Below, piece by piece: positions 39,337 through 49,426 of a stretch of 64,000 bases of DNA. The notes under the pieces are model-generated. The model did no database searches and was not told the origin of the DNA. It saw only the letters and a list, made by a program, of their open reading frames with translations. A program made the position numbers and the translations under genes. The DNA comes from Betaproteobacteria bacterium (GTDB lineage: Bacteria; Pseudomonadota; Gammaproteobacteria; Burkholderiales; Casimicrobiaceae). The stretch is from contig JADIZG010000073.1 in NCBI GenBank assembly GCA_016704895.1, forward strand, positions 62,001-126,000, in the 5' to 3' direction. The first letter of the stretch is position 1. Every line of letters begins with the position of its first letter.

Positions 39337-42204
39337 TCAGCCCGCGAGGCGCTTCAGCTGCTCGTCGAGCTTCGCGAGCGTCGCCTCGAAGCCCGCGAGC
39401 CGTGCGCGCTCCTGCTCGACGACCGCGGCGGGCGCCTTCGCGACGAAGCTCTCGTTGCCGAGCTTCGCTTTCGCCTTCTCCACCTCGCCGGCGAGGCGGG
39501 CCCGCTCCTTCGACAGTCGCTCCCGCTCGGCCGCCGGATCGACCTTCACGTCGAGCATGACGCGCAGCGTGTCGACGACCTGCACCGGCGCGTCCACGTC
39601 GGGCAGCGCGTCGACGATGCGGAAGTCGGACAGCCGTGCGAGCGCCATCACGTACGGCCGGAACGCTCCCACGCCACCGGCCTCGACGTCCCCGGTCACC
39701 AGGACGTCGACCTTCGTCCCCGGCGCGAGCCCCATGACCGAGCGCAGCGACCGCACCGCATCGACGATGCCTTTCAGCAGCGCGACCCGCGCGGCGTCCT
39801 GCGGGAAGCGGAGGTCCGGATTCGGCTTCGGGAACGGCGCGAGCGAGATCGTCTCGCCCGTCTTCCCGGCGATCGGCGCGACCGTCTGCCACAGCTCCTC
39901 GGTGATGAACGGCATGAACGGGTGCGCGAGGCGCAGCGTCGCCTCCAGCTCGCGCACGAGGATCGCCCGCGTCCATCGGGCCGCCGCCGCGTCGCCGGCC
40001 GCTTCCGCCTGCGCGAGCTGCACCTTCGCGAGCTCGACGTACCAGTCGCAGTACTCGTCCCAGACGAACTCGTAGAGCGCCTTCGCGGCGAGGTCGAAGC
40101 GGTAGCTCTCGAGCCCCCCGATGATGTCGGCCTTCGCCTGCTGCACACGGCCGAGCAGCCATCGGTCGACGAACGAAAGCTCGGCGGGTGCGAGCGGCCG
40201 CTGCTCGACCTCCCTGCCCTCGACGTTCATCAGCACGAACCGCGTCGCGTTCCACAGCTTGTTGCAGAAGTTGCGGTAGCCGTCGCAGCGGTTCAGGTCG
40301 AAATTGAGCGTGCGGCCGAAGGTCGCGAGGCTCGCGAATGTGAAGCGCAGCGCGTCCGCGCCGAACGACGGGATGCCGTTCGGGAACTGCCTGCGCGTGC
40401 GCTTCGCGATCGACTCCGCCTGCCGCGGGTCCATCAGGTTGGCGGTGCGCTTGGCGACGAGCGCCTCGACCTCGACGCCGTCGATCAGGTCGAGCGGATC
40501 GAGCACGTTGCCCTTCGACTTCGACATCTTCTGGCCTTCCTCGTCGCGCACGATCGCGTTGATGTACACGTTGCGGAACGGGATGCGGCCGGTGAACCAG
40601 GTCGTCGTCATGATCATGCGCGCGACCCAGAAGAAGATGATGTCGAAGCCGGTGACGAGCACGTTCGACGGCAGGAACGCGGCGAGGTGCGGGTTCGCGG
40701 CGTCGGCCTCCGCGTCGCCGGCCCAGCCGAGCGTCGAGTGGCACCAGAGCGCCGAGGAGAACCAGGTGTCGAGGACGTCCTCGTCGCGCTGGAAGCTCAC
40801 GGGCTCGCGGCCGAGCTTCGCGCGCGCCTGCGCGCGCGCGTCCGATTCGTCGCGCGCGACGTAGACGTTGCCCGCCTCGTCGTACCACGCGGGGATCTGG
40901 TGGCCCCACCAGAGCTGGCGCGAGATGCACCAGTCCTGCAGGTTGCGGATCCAGTGCAGGTAGGTCGCGATCCACTCGTCGGGCACGAAGCGCAGGTGCT
41001 CGCCCCTGCCCGGACCCTCGCCCGGCAGTCCGGCCGGGTCGACCGCCGCGAGGCACAGCTCCTGGATCGTCCTGCCGGGGAAGTGCGGGTGCGACGCGGG
41101 GCCGGCCTTCGTCGTGGCGACGAACCACTGGTCGGTCAGCATCGGCTCGACCACCTCGCCGGTGCGTCCGCAGCGCGGCACGACCATCCTGTGCGCCTTC
41201 TCGGACACGACGAGCCCGAGCGCGGAGAGGTCGGCGAGCACCGCCTTGCGCGCGACGTAGCGGTCGAGGCCGCGGTAGCGCTCGGGCGCGTTCGCGTTGA
41301 CCTTCGCCTCGAGATCGAGGATCGCGATCGCCGGCAGGCCGTGACGCTGCCCGACCTGCCAGTCGTTGAAGTCGTGCGCGGGCGTGATCTTGACGCAGCC
41401 GGTGCCGAACTCGCGATCGACGTAGTCGTCGGCGATGATCGGGATCTCGCGCTCGGCGAGCGGCAGCCGCACCGTTCGGCCGATCAGGTGGCGGTAGCGA
41501 TCGTCCTCCGGGTGCACCGCGACCGCGGTGTCGCCGAGCATCGTCTCCGGACGCGTCGTCGCCACGATCAGCGTGCCCGAGCCGTCCGCGAGCGGGTAGG
41601 CGAGCTCCCAGAGCCTGCCCTGCTCCTCCTCGCTGTCGACCTCGAGGTCCGACACCGCGGTGCCGAGCTTCGGGTCCCAGTTGACGAGGCGCTTGCCGCG
41701 GTAGATGAGCCCGTCCTCGAACAGGCGCACGAACGTCTCGACGACCGCGCCCGACAGGCCCTCGTCCATCGTGAAGCGCTCGCGCGTCCAGTCGCAGGAC
41801 GCGCCCAGCCGCCGCATCTGGCGCGTGATCGCCCCGCCGGACTCCTCCTTCCACGACCAGACCCGCTCGACGAACGCGTCGCGGCCCATGTCGTGGCGCG
41901 ACGTGCCCTCGGCCTTCAACTGCTGCTCGACGACGATCTGCGTCGCGATGCCCGCGTGGTCGGTCCCGACCTGCCAAAGCGTGTTGTCGCCGCGCATCCG
42001 GTGCCAGCGGACCATCACGTCCATCAGCGTCTGCTGGAACGCGTGCCCCATGTGCAGCGTGCCGGTGACGTTCGGCGGCGGGAGCTGGATGCAGAACGAG
42101 GGCGCGCCGGCCCGCATCGACGGCTTGAACCAGCCGCGCGACTCCCACAACGGATACCATTTCGCCTCAACGGCGTGAGGCTCGAAGCTCTTGGCGAGTT
42201 CCAT
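39337..42204 (-). CDS. valS: Valyl-tRNA synthetase
   Basis: Class I aminoacyl-tRNA synthetase that charges tRNA-Val and edits threonine. It has 955 residues, full length. HMGH in [15 protein letters not shown] (residues about 40-54, the HIGH motif), an editing domain (about 190-340; [19 protein letters not shown]), [12 protein letters not shown] (KMSKS) and a C-terminal coiled-coil arm ([16 protein letters not shown]). Start ATG 42204 ([20 protein letters not shown]). A minus-strand TATAAT (plus-strand ATTATA near 42245-42250) lies about 40 bases upstream, with no convincing -35. Confidence 0.97.
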   Translation of the reverse strand: MELAKSFEPHAVEAKWYPLWESRGWFKPSMRAGAPSFCIQLPPPNVTGTLHMGHAFQQTLMDVMVRWHRMRGDNTLWQVGTDHAGIATQIVVEQQLKAEGTSRHDMGRDAFVERVWSWKEESGGAITRQMRRLGASCDWTRERFTMDEGLSGAVVETFVRLFEDGLIYRGKRLVNWDPKLGTAVSDLEVDSEEEQGRLWELAYPLADGSGTLIVATTRPETMLGDTAVAVHPEDDRYRHLIGRTVRLPLAEREIPIIADDYVDREFGTGCVKITPAHDFNDWQVGQRHGLPAIAILDLEAKVNANAPERYRGLDRYVARKAVLADLSALGLVVSEKAHRMVVPRCGRTGEVVEPMLTDQWFVATTKAGPASHPHFPGRTIQELCLAAVDPAGLPGEGPGRGEHLRFVPDEWIATYLHWIRNLQDWCISRQLWWGHQIPAWYDEAGNVYVARDESDARAQARAKLGREPVSFQRDEDVLDTWFSSALWCHSTLGWAGDAEADAANPHLAAFLPSNVLVTGFDIIFFWVARMIMTTTWFTGRIPFRNVYINAIVRDEEGQKMSKSKGNVLDPLDLIDGVEVEALVAKRTANLMDPRQAESIAKRTRRQFPNGIPSFGADALRFTFASLATFGRTLNFDLNRCDGYRNFCNKLWNATRFVLMNVEGREVEQRPLAPAELSFVDRWLLGRVQQAKADIIGGLESYRFDLAAKALYEFVWDEYCDWYVELAKVQLAQAEAAGDAAAARWTRAILVRELEATLRLAHPFMPFITEELWQTVAPIAGKTGETISLAPFPKPNPDLRFPQDAARVALLKGIVDAVRSLRSVMGLAPGTKVDVLVTGDVEAGGVGAFRPYVMALARLSDFRIVDALPDVDAPVQVVDTLRVMLDVKVDPAAERERLSKERARLAGEVEKAKAKLGNESFVAKAPAAVVEQERARLAGFEATLAKLDEQLKRLAG

Positions 42205-42462
42205 GGCGGCGCGGGCGAGGATCCCGCGATGAGGACGAACCTCACATTATAGCAACCGCGCCTCCCGCGCCCTGTCCGCACGCAACCGCGCGGCGTGAAC
42301 CCGTTCCGGCGTCGAAGCGTCGCCGCCCGACCGTCATCCCGCGCGGCGGGTCCCTCGGCTGCGTCGCCGGGGCTCCGCGTTCGCGGGAACGACGGCAGGA
42401 AGCAGCGATGCGAAACGGGCCTGCCGATCTCGGGGCAGGTTCCCGTCGACGTCGAGTCCAAG

Positions 42463-44481
42463 CTAGAACGTTCCCGCGCACCCCCAAGGTCACGCCGCGC
42501 TTGCCCATCGGCGCGATGTCCTTGACGAAGGACACGTGGTTGCGCGCGTCCTCGTCCAGGAGGTTGGTGCCGCGCAGGAAGGCCGTCATGCCGTAGCGTC
42601 CCTGGGTCAGGTGCCAGGCAAGCGTCAGGTCGAGCATCGTGTAGCCGTCGGTCGGAAGCTCGTCGCCGGCGACGCGGTCCTGCCCCTGCACGCGCAGGAC
42701 GTCGAGACGCGCATTCCAGCGGTCGGCGTCATAGATCACCCCCCCGCCGAGCCGGACCGGCGAGATGCGCGGCAGCGGACGGTTGTCGTCTTCGTTCGTG
42801 CCACGCAGGTAGTCGGCGCGCAGGTCGAGGTCGAGACGTCCCGGCCCGACCCGGCCGAGGCTGAACGTCCCCTCGGCTTCGATGCCCTGGATCGTCGCCT
42901 TGACCGGCCGGTAGACGTAGATCGGCAGGTCCTCGTCCGGATCGACCGCCCCGGTGTCGAACAGCCCGATGTAGTCGCGGAAGCGGTTGTAGAAGTAGCC
43001 CACGCTGCCGGACCACGCGCCGAAACGCCGGCGCAGCGCCAGCTCGAAGCCGGCGGCCTTCTCCACGTTCAGGTTGCGGTCGCCGATCTCGATCAGGCCG
43101 GTCGCCACGTGCGCGCCGTCGGCGTAGAGCTCCTGGTAGGTGGGCGGACGCTCGCTGTAGACGAAGGACCCGACGATCGACGTTTCCTTGCCGAGCGGCA
43201 CGATCGCGCCGATCGAGCCGGACAGCGCGTCGAAGGTGCGCCGGTCGGAGGGGCCGAAGCGGTCGTCGGCCTCGGCGCTCACGCGCGCGTTGTCGTAGCG
43301 ACCGCCGAACTGGAGACGCCAGGCGTCGAAGCGGACTTCCTCGTACGCGAACGCCGACCAGCTCCGCGTGCTCGTCTTCGGCAGGAAGCCTTCGTCGCCG
43401 AGCGCGGAGAAGTCGAAGTCGATCGCCTGCAGGCCGAACGCGCCTTCGAACGGGCCGACCTTCGCGTGCGCTGCGTCGACGCGAGCCTCCCAGCCCTTGT
43501 TCTTGAACACGGTGCCGACCTCGTCGCCTTCGAACTCCGTGTGTTCGTAGTCCGAGTGACCGAAGCGGAACTTGAGCGACGTCACCGGCCCGATGGGCGC
43601 ACGCCAATCGCCGGCGACGTCGACTCGCGTCTGCTTCATCCTGATCGTGACCGTTTCCTCCGCCACCGTCCCGTAGTCGCTGTCGAAGCCGGTCACCGAG
43701 GCGCCGAGGGAGCCGTCCTTGCCGTTGAAAGCCAGGCCGAAGGCCCCGCCGTCGGAGTCGCTGGCGCTGTTCGGCAGGCGACCGCGCGGTTCGTCCTCGT
43801 CCGGCGGGAGGGGATCGATCTCGCGCAGACGCGCGGACCGGGCGTAGTCCGGGATGCGCAGATCGCTCGTCTTGCGGGTGAAGCCGTCGACGTGGAATGC
43901 GAGGCCGCCCGAGAGCCACATCCACCGCGCCGGCAAACGCCCGCTCCGACGCGGGGACGCGTAGCGTGCATCCACCGCGCCCGAGATGCCGGGCAGGCGC
44001 CTCGAAGGGGATGCGACCGTCGAGCGTTGACCACGCCGCCGATCGCGTTCGGTCCGTAGAGCAGCGTGCCTGGTCCGCGCACCACTTCGATGCGCTTCGT
44101 CGTCAGCGTCTCGAGCGCGACCGCGTGGTCGACGCTGGTCGCCGACGCATCGAGCAGCCCGACGCCGTTCTGCAGGATGCGGATGCGATCGCCATCGAAG
44201 CCGCGGATGACCGGACGGCTCGCGTTCGGACCGTAGTAGCTGGCGTTGACGCCGACAAGCGTGCTCAACATCTCGCCCAGCGTCGGCTGCTGGCGGATCA
44301 GCAACGCCTCGCCGACGAGGACCGACACCGGCGGGATCATGTCGAACAGTTCGCTGCCGAGAGGATTGGCGGTGACGACGATCGGCGACATCGTCTGGGG
44401 CAAGGCAACTTGCGCGCCGGCAACGGGCGCGGCGAGCGATGCGAGCGCGGCCGCGCCGCACAACAGGGCGTGGAAGGACAC
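42463..44481 (-). CDS. TonB-dependent outer-membrane receptor (two apparent frameshifts)
   Basis: Outer-membrane ligand-gated channel of about 670 residues. GTG 44481 with AGGAG upstream opens a signal peptide (MSFHALLCGAAALASLAAPV, cleavage near AGAQ). A TonB-box-like SPIVVTANP and a plug domain follow (RPVIRGFDGDRIRILQNGV, RIEVVRGPGTLLYGPNAIGG). An indel near 44030 moves the barrel to another frame (WMWLSGGLAFHVDGF to RYGMTAFLRGTNLLDED). A second near 42470 would give the usual aromatic end (GTF) and stop at 42463; without it the frame runs on to 42242. Last gene of the operon with ABC, DUF3299 and DUF2946 genes, so a zinc receptor such as ZnuD is inferred, not shown. Confidence 0.85.
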
Positions 44482-44550
44482 GGGAAAGACTCCTGACGCA
44501 GGTCCGGATGCGGGATCGCCGCAGCACCTGCGGCGACCGGCGGGGCGGAA

Positions 44551-45006
44551 CTACGACAGCGAGGGGGGGGCGCGGCTGCGGTACCAGGTCCGAGACTGGG
44601 CGACCCGGAGCGCAGGGACAGGAAAGGCGAGTTCGGTGTTCGGCGGAAAGGCGTGCGCAGGCGCGTCGCGCCCCGCTGCGACGTTCGCGCCCGATGCGAG
44701 GAGCGCGCACTCGAGGCAATCGTCGGCAGTTTGCGGCGCTTCGGCGACAGGCTGCGATGGCCGATCGAGGTGTTCGCCGAGATGCTCGAGCGGGTGAAGC
44801 TGGGCCGCGACCTGCACGAACAGCAGCAGAAGCGCGAGCGCCGCGCCCTTGGCGGCCCGGCACGCGAACGGCCGCCGTCCATCCGGCGCGCGACGGGTGA
44901 CCGCCGCGGGGAGCGAGCCTGCCCGGGACCGCCCTGCCGCGACCATCCCCCGCGTACTGCGGCGCACGCCGGTGTCGCGCGGCAACGGTGCGCGTCTGCG
45001 ACTCAT
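44551..45006 (-). CDS. DUF2946-like small membrane/periplasmic protein
   Basis: A 151-residue protein with a basic N-terminal stretch, one hydrophobic segment (about residues 54-70, ALALLLLFVQVAAQ), then HPLEHLGEHLD and DDCLECALLASGAN. The H-P-L-E-H plus C-x-x-C pattern and the C-terminal YRSRAPP match DUF2946 proteins that accompany metal-related TonB receptors. The His and Cys residues could bind a metal. ATG 45006 lies three bases after the DUF3299 stop. Function is unknown; a role in zinc or copper handling is inferred from neighbours. Confidence 0.7.
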   Translation of the reverse strand: MSRRRAPLPRDTGVRRSTRGMVAAGRSRAGSLPAAVTRRAPDGRRPFACRAAKGAALALLLLFVQVAAQLHPLEHLGEHLDRPSQPVAEAPQTADDCLECALLASGANVAAGRDAPAHAFPPNTELAFPVPALRVAQSRTWYRSRAPPSLS

Positions 45007-45009
45007 GTC

Positions 45010-45567
45010 TCAGTTCTGCGGGATCGCCCGCGGAACGAATCCGGGAGGCGCGCCAGGCGAGACCTTCGCGACCTCGACCTGCGCGGCGTCGTGCAGCCGG
45101 TACAGCACACCGTTCGGGTCGTCCTTCTGCACCGCGAACTTCCCGGACAGGACGATCGGATCGAGCGTGTAGCCGACCGGCTCCTTCGCGAACACCTCGA
45201 CGACCGCCTCGGGACCGGCCGGCAGGCAGAACGAGCAGTGCGGAGGCACGGCGGAGACGAGGAAGTGCTTCTGGCGGTCGCCCATGTCGAGCGGGATCAT
45301 GAAGCCCTGCACGCGCGCGTCCTTCCGGTCGAGCGCCAGGATCGGCTTCGCGAACTGCGGGACCATCCGGCTGCCCTGCTTCACGGTCTCGACCTGCGCG
45401 AGCGTCTTCCACGACACCACGTCGGGTCGCTCGATCAGCACCTGCCCGCTGAACTCGCTCGCCGAGGGGAGCCCCGCCTTCGGGATGTTCTGGTTGAGCG
45501 CGAACGCGCTCCCTGCCGCGAATGCGGCGGCGGCGAACGAGGCGACGAGGGCGAGTCGGAGCGTCAT
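45010..45567 (-). CDS. DUF3299 periplasmic protein
   Basis: Secreted or lipoprotein-like protein of 185 residues with a signal peptide (MTLRLALVASFAAAAFAAG, cleavage near AFA). The conserved centre is FMIPLDMGDRQKHFLVSAVP followed by PHCSFCLPAGPEAVVEV; the CSFC pair and His are typical of DUF3299. In Pseudomonas a DUF3299 gene (PA4066) belongs to a zinc-starvation operon with an ABC ATPase and permease, as recalled from the literature; the same set is here. Start ATG 45567, four bases after the permease stop. Confidence 0.85.
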   Translation of the reverse strand: MTLRLALVASFAAAAFAAGSAFALNQNIPKAGLPSASEFSGQVLIERPDVVSWKTLAQVETVKQGSRMVPQFAKPILALDRKDARVQGFMIPLDMGDRQKHFLVSAVPPHCSFCLPAGPEAVVEVFAKEPVGYTLDPIVLSGKFAVQKDDPNGVLYRLHDAAQVEVAKVSPGAPPGFVPRAIPQN

Positions 45568-45571
45568 GGCT

Positions 45572-46947
45572 TCAGGAGTCCGCCAGCGTCGCCGCGACGT
45601 CGAGCCGCGATGCGCGCCACGCTGGCCAGCACGCGGCAAGTATACCGCCGGCGATCGCGAGAGCCACGACGACGCCTTCGGCAGGCACGAAGCGCCATGC
45701 CGCGCCGGCGAGCGGCGCGGCAGCGGGAAGCCACGATCCGATCGTCGCCGCGGCCAGGTGCCCAAGCGCGAGGCCGAGGACCGCGCCGGCCGCCGCCAGC
45801 GACACGCTCTCGGCCATCAGCACCCAGACGACGTCGCGCCTGCGCGCGCCGAGCGCGCGCAGGATCGCGAGGTCGTAGCGCCGCTCCTCGAGCGCCTGCG
45901 CGAGCGCCACGAACAGCAGCAGCACCGAAGCGCCGACGAGGATCGCGGCGAACGCACGCACCAGGTCGAGCCCCACGCCGAACACCGTGAACAGCCGCGC
46001 CGTCTCGTACGCGGGCGACGCCGCCACCAGCGCGCTCGACTGGTTGATCTCGCGCGGCAGGCTCGCGGCGGCGATCGGGCTCGCGTAGCGCACCAGGATC
46101 ATCGTGAGCTCTCGGTCCGGCTCGGCAGCCTTGGCCGCACCGCTGCCGTTCTTCGCGCGTCCGTCGCCGTTCCCGCCTGTCCGTTGCGGGACTTCGCGTG
46201 CCCGTTGCCGTTCGCCGCACGTCCGTTGCGGGCCTTCGCGTGCCCGTCGGGCGCGATCGCATCGCCGCCGCCTTCGGCCGCGGGGGCGCCGGCCACCTTC
46301 GCGTTCGCCGCGCCCTTGCCCTCCCGATGATGAACGTCGTGCACGTCCCAGACGCTTTCCACCGGGGTCAGCACCAGCCGGTCGACGACGCCCCCGGTCG
46401 ACGCCAGCACGCCGACGACCTCGTACGGTTCGGCCGCGTGCTCCCCCCCGCCCTCGGCGAGCCCGTGCGCGCCGGCGAAGGCGGCGCCGACCGCGAGCCC
46501 GGTGGCGCGGGCCACCTCGCTGCCGATCACCGCCTGCATCGGCTGGTCGAACATCGCGCCCGACGCGAGCGTCGCGCCGTAGTGCTCGACGAGCGCGGGC
46601 TCGGTGCCGACGATGCGGAAGCCGCGGTAGCTGTCGCCCATCGCCAGCGGGATCGCGCTCGCGACCTTCGGGTTCGTCCGCAGCGCCGCGAGCGACGCGT
46701 ACGGGACGTTTCCCGGCGGCACGTCGGCGTGGTAGACGCCCGCGAGCACGAGCTGCAGCGGGCTGCCCTTGGCGCCGACGACGAGGTCGATGCCGCGCGC
46801 GTCGCGCGCCAGGCGCCCGTCGATCTCGCTCGAGACGATGAGCGTGAGCGTCGCGATCGCGATGCCGATCGCGGCGAGCGCCACGACCAGCGTCGTGGCG
46901 AGCGGCCGCCGCCGCGCGTAGGCGAACGCGAGCCCCGACAGCGTCAC
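45572..46947 (-). CDS. ABC transporter permease, MacB/FtsX-like (one frameshift)
   Basis: Inner-membrane permease of about 458 residues of the PA4065 type. GTG 46947 overlaps the ATPase stop (GTGA). N-terminal helix LATTLVVALAAIGIAIATLTL, a periplasmic domain with VVGAKGSPLQLVLAGVYHAD and IPLAMGDSYRGFRIVGTE, then a His-containing VWDVHDVHHREG and a low-complexity linker. A shift near 46105 continues in another frame with RELTMILVRYASP, three C-terminal helices and AILRALGARRRDVVWVLMAE. The linker is encoded by two 27-bp direct repeats (46179-46205 and 46221-46247), period 42. Confidence 0.85.
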
Positions 46948-47603
46948 GCCGCCCTCCGCCTCGGGTGCACGTGCGCGGGGAGCGCGAACGCGTGCGGCAG
47001 CAGCGGCTTCACGCGCGCGTCGTGCGACGCGACGACGAGCGTCGCGCCGGACTCGATCGCCTGCGCGCGCAGGAGCTCCAGCGCCACGGCGGCGTGCTCG
47101 TCGTCGAGCGCGGCCGTCGGCTCGTCGGCCAGCAGCACCGCCGGGCGGTTGACGACCGCGCGCGCGACCGCGACGCGCTGCGCCTGCCCCTGCGAGAGCT
47201 CGCCCGGCAGCCGGTGCGCGAGGTCGGCCACCTGCACCGCCTCGAGCAGCGCGAGGATGCGCGCGTCGTCGCGCTCGACGCCGGCGAGGCGCTGCGCGAG
47301 CCGCAGGTTGTCCGCGACGCTCACCGCGCCGATCAGGTGCAGCCGTTGCGGCACGAGCCCGATCGTGCGCCCGCGCCACCGGTCGCGTTCGGCGGGACCG
47401 AGCGTCGCGAGGTCCCGATTCGCCACGACGATGCGTCCGGACGTCGGTTGGGTCAGCCCGGCGATCAGGTGCAGCACCGTCGACTTGCCGCTGCCCGAGG
47501 GGCCCGCCAGCAGCCACGCCTCGCCGGCTTCCGCGCGCCACGACGCGACCGCGACGGCCAGCGAGTCCCCGTGGCGCTTCTCGACACCGGTCAGCTCGAA
47601 CAT
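46944..47603 (-). CDS. ABC transporter ATP-binding protein, LolD-like
   Basis: ATPase subunit, 219 residues. Walker A GPSGSGKST (about 34-42), signature LSQGQAQRVAVARA, Walker B VLLADEPTAAL and H-loop VASHD; the last residues contain HAFALPAHVHPRRR. It is the first gene of the five-gene minus-strand operon ATPase-permease-DUF3299-DUF2946-TonB receptor and overlaps the permease start by four bases. Together the ATPase and permease likely form an envelope ABC system used under metal limitation. Confidence 0.92.
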   Translation of the reverse strand: MFELTGVEKRHGDSLAVAVASWRAEAGEAWLLAGPSGSGKSTVLHLIAGLTQPTSGRIVVANRDLATLGPAERDRWRGRTIGLVPQRLHLIGAVSVADNLRLAQRLAGVERDDARILALLEAVQVADLAHRLPGELSQGQAQRVAVARAVVNRPAVLLADEPTAALDDEHAAVALELLRAQAIESGATLVVASHDARVKPLLPHAFALPAHVHPRRRAA

Positions 47604-47818
47604 CGCGTTACTTTAGCGCGAAACGTGGCGCGCCCCCCTCCGGCGAGGCGAGCCCCCGTCCGATGCGCGCCGGCGCGCCACCTCGATCGCACCAATTGTG
47701 GCAAGGTACGCGACTTGCGGGCGCTCGGCGAACCGAGGGCGCCCGGGAACCCGAGCGCCCCGCCGCCAGGCCGACGAGCCGACGACGGGGCCGGACGACG
47801 ATGAACGGGAGCGTAGCG

Positions 47819-48007
47819 ATGAATACGCAGGAAGTGCCGGACCTCAAGCTGATCATGCTCGCGCTGGCGGAGGTGCTCGAGCGCATCACCGAGCTGCAGA
47901 ACGCGAGAACCCTCGAGACGGTGATGGACCCGAAGGCGAAGGGCGTCTTCGCGCCCACGAGCATGACGGCGCTCGAGCTCCGCCGCCGGGCGCGGGACAT
48001 CGGCTGA
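47819..48007 (+). CDS. Small hypothetical protein (62 residues)
   Basis: Short frame starting at ATG 47819 (MNTQEVPDLKLIMLALAEVLERITELQ...) with GGGAG seven bases upstream. It is predicted to be helical, with a leucine-rich first half (KLIMLALAEVLERITELQ) and a charged C-terminal part (LELRRRARDIG). No family is recognised. It lies between two divergent-facing operons (ABC ATPase upstream on -, DAHP synthase convergent on -). Codon use is like the neighbours. A longer start at 47801 is possible. Confidence 0.5.
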   Translation: MNTQEVPDLKLIMLALAEVLERITELQNARTLETVMDPKAKGVFAPTSMTALELRRRARDIG

Positions 48008-48115
48008 GAAAAAGGGGCAGGCCACGATCACACGAGCGTGACAGCCTGAACGCGGGCCGTCCGCGCCGATCCGTCCCCGTTCGCCCCGCGTCGCGTTGAA
48101 CCGGGCCTGCCCCCG

Positions 48116-49168
48116 TCACGCTGGCGCCAGCGAGCGATCGTCCGGCGCCGGAGCGAGGAATCGTCCCGTCGCTCCCGCGACCGCGGCCAGCCGCACCATC
48201 AGCGACGCGAACTCGTCCGGGGCGAGTGCCTGGTCGGCGTCGCACCACGCCTCGCGCGGGCAGGGATGGACCTCGATCAGCAGGCCGTCCGCGCCCGCCG
48301 CGACCGCAGCGCACGCGAGCGCGCCCACCATCCACGCCTTGCCGCCCGCGTGCGACGGATCGACGATCACCGGCAGATGAGACTCGCGCTTGACGAACGG
48401 GATCGCCGTGACGTCGAGCACGTTCCGATACGCCGTCTCGTGCGTGCGGATGCCGCGCTCGCACATGACGATCCGGTGGTTGCCGCCGGCGGCGACGTAC
48501 TCGGCCGCCATCAGCCATTCGGAGATCGTCGCGCTCATCCCGCGCTTCAGCACGACCGGCACGTCGACGCGGCCCACGGCCCTCAGCAGGTCGAAGTTCT
48601 GCATGTTGCGCGTGCCGATCTGGATCACGTCGACGCCTTCGGCGAGGAACGCGTCGAGCGTGCGCACGTCCATCAGCTCGGTCACGACCGGCAGCCGGTG
48701 CCGCGCCGCCGCGCGCTTCAGCATGCGCAGGCCCTCGATACCCTTCCCCTGGAACTCGTACGGGCTCGTGCGCGGCTTGAACGCGCCGCCGCGCATCATC
48801 CGCGCACCGCCGCGCGCCACCGCGTCGGCCGCCGCGGCCATCTGCTCGTCGGTCTCGACCGAGCAGGGACCGGCGATCACCTGCACCACGTCGCCGCCGA
48901 TCGCCGCGCCGCCGACGTCGACGACCGTGCGGCCCGGGTGCCACTCGCGCGACACGAGCTTGTACGGCTTGACGATGTGCATCGCGCGCTCGACGCCGGG
49001 CATCGATTCGAAGTTCTCCGGCTCGAGGACGCGCTCGTCGCCGATCGCACCGACGAGCGTGCGCTCGACGCCCCGCGACACGTGCACGCCGAGGCCCGCC
49101 GCACGGATGCGCGCCTCGACCGCCTCGATCACCTCCGGCGAAGCGCCGGCTTCCATCACCACGATCAT
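48116..49168 (-). CDS. aroF: 3-deoxy-7-phosphoheptulonate (DAHP) synthase, type I-beta with regulatory domain
   Basis: First enzyme of aromatic amino acid synthesis, condensing phosphoenolpyruvate and erythrose 4-phosphate. It has 350 residues: an N-terminal ferredoxin-like regulatory domain (about 1-70, [20 protein letters not shown]) as in the Thermotoga enzyme that is inhibited by Tyr and Phe, then the TIM barrel with [43 protein letters not shown] and IVDPSHAGG (metal/PEP residues). ATG 49168 has GAGGAGA six bases upstream. The 5' region holds an aromatic-rich reading frame (49280-49372) and alternative hairpins, so attenuation by aromatic amino acid supply is likely. Confidence 0.94.
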   Translation of the reverse strand: MIVVMEAGASPEVIEAVEARIRAAGLGVHVSRGVERTLVGAIGDERVLEPENFESMPGVERAMHIVKPYKLVSREWHPGRTVVDVGGAAIGGDVVQVIAGPCSVETDEQMAAAADAVARGGARMMRGGAFKPRTSPYEFQGKGIEGLRMLKRAAARHRLPVVTELMDVRTLDAFLAEGVDVIQIGTRNMQNFDLLRAVGRVDVPVVLKRGMSATISEWLMAAEYVAAGGNHRIVMCERGIRTHETAYRNVLDVTAIPFVKRESHLPVIVDPSHAGGKAWMVGALACAAVAAGADGLLIEVHPCPREAWCDADQALAPDEFASLMVRLAAVAGATGRFLAPAPDDRSLAPA

Positions 49169-49200
49169 CGCTCTCTCCTCGGTGGCGGTCGCGCTGGCGT

Positions 49201-49251
49201 CGATTCGGGCGGCTTGAAACGAATCGGGCGACCCGCCTGGGGCCGCCCGAT
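49201..49251 (-). promoter_or_regulatory. Candidate attenuator: two mutually exclusive hairpins before the DAHP synthase gene
   Basis: In the minus-strand transcript, hairpin A pairs AUCGGGCGGCC (49251-49241) with GGUCGCCCGAU (49233-49223): 11 bp with one G-U pair and a 7-base loop. Hairpin B pairs CGATTCG-type arms 49226-49220 and 49207-49201 (7 bp). They share bases 49223-49226, so only one can form. They lie between the leader-frame stop (49280) and the gene start (49168). Only a short, broken U-rich run (UCGUUUC) follows hairpin A, so termination strength is doubtful. Confidence 0.5.
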
Positions 49252-49279
49252 CCTGTTTGACTGCGCTCGTCTGCTGTCG

Positions 49280-49372
49280 TCAGGGTGCGTGCGGCCGCCG
49301 GCGATAGGGCCGGTACCCGAACGCAAAATAGAACGCCGCCGCGGCAAGCGCGGCCGTCGCGGGCGCGATCAT
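49280..49372 (-). CDS. Aromatic-rich leader peptide (30 codons) upstream of DAHP synthase
   Basis: ATG 49372 to TGA 49280 encodes MIAPATAALAAAA followed by FYFAFGYRPY and RRRPHAP. Codons 14-23 contain three Phe and three Tyr, the end products of the pathway begun by the DAHP synthase gene 112 bases downstream. Two alternative hairpins lie between the leader and that gene. This layout matches leader-peptide attenuation (as in pheA or trp leaders). No good ribosome site is seen before the ATG, and a small membrane peptide is the alternative explanation. Confidence 0.5.
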   Translation of the reverse strand: MIAPATAALAAAAFYFAFGYRPYRRRPHAP

Positions 49373-49426
49373 CGGCTGACGGGCGGACGGAAGACATGCG
49401 CGAAAAGTCTAGCACACGCTTCTTCG

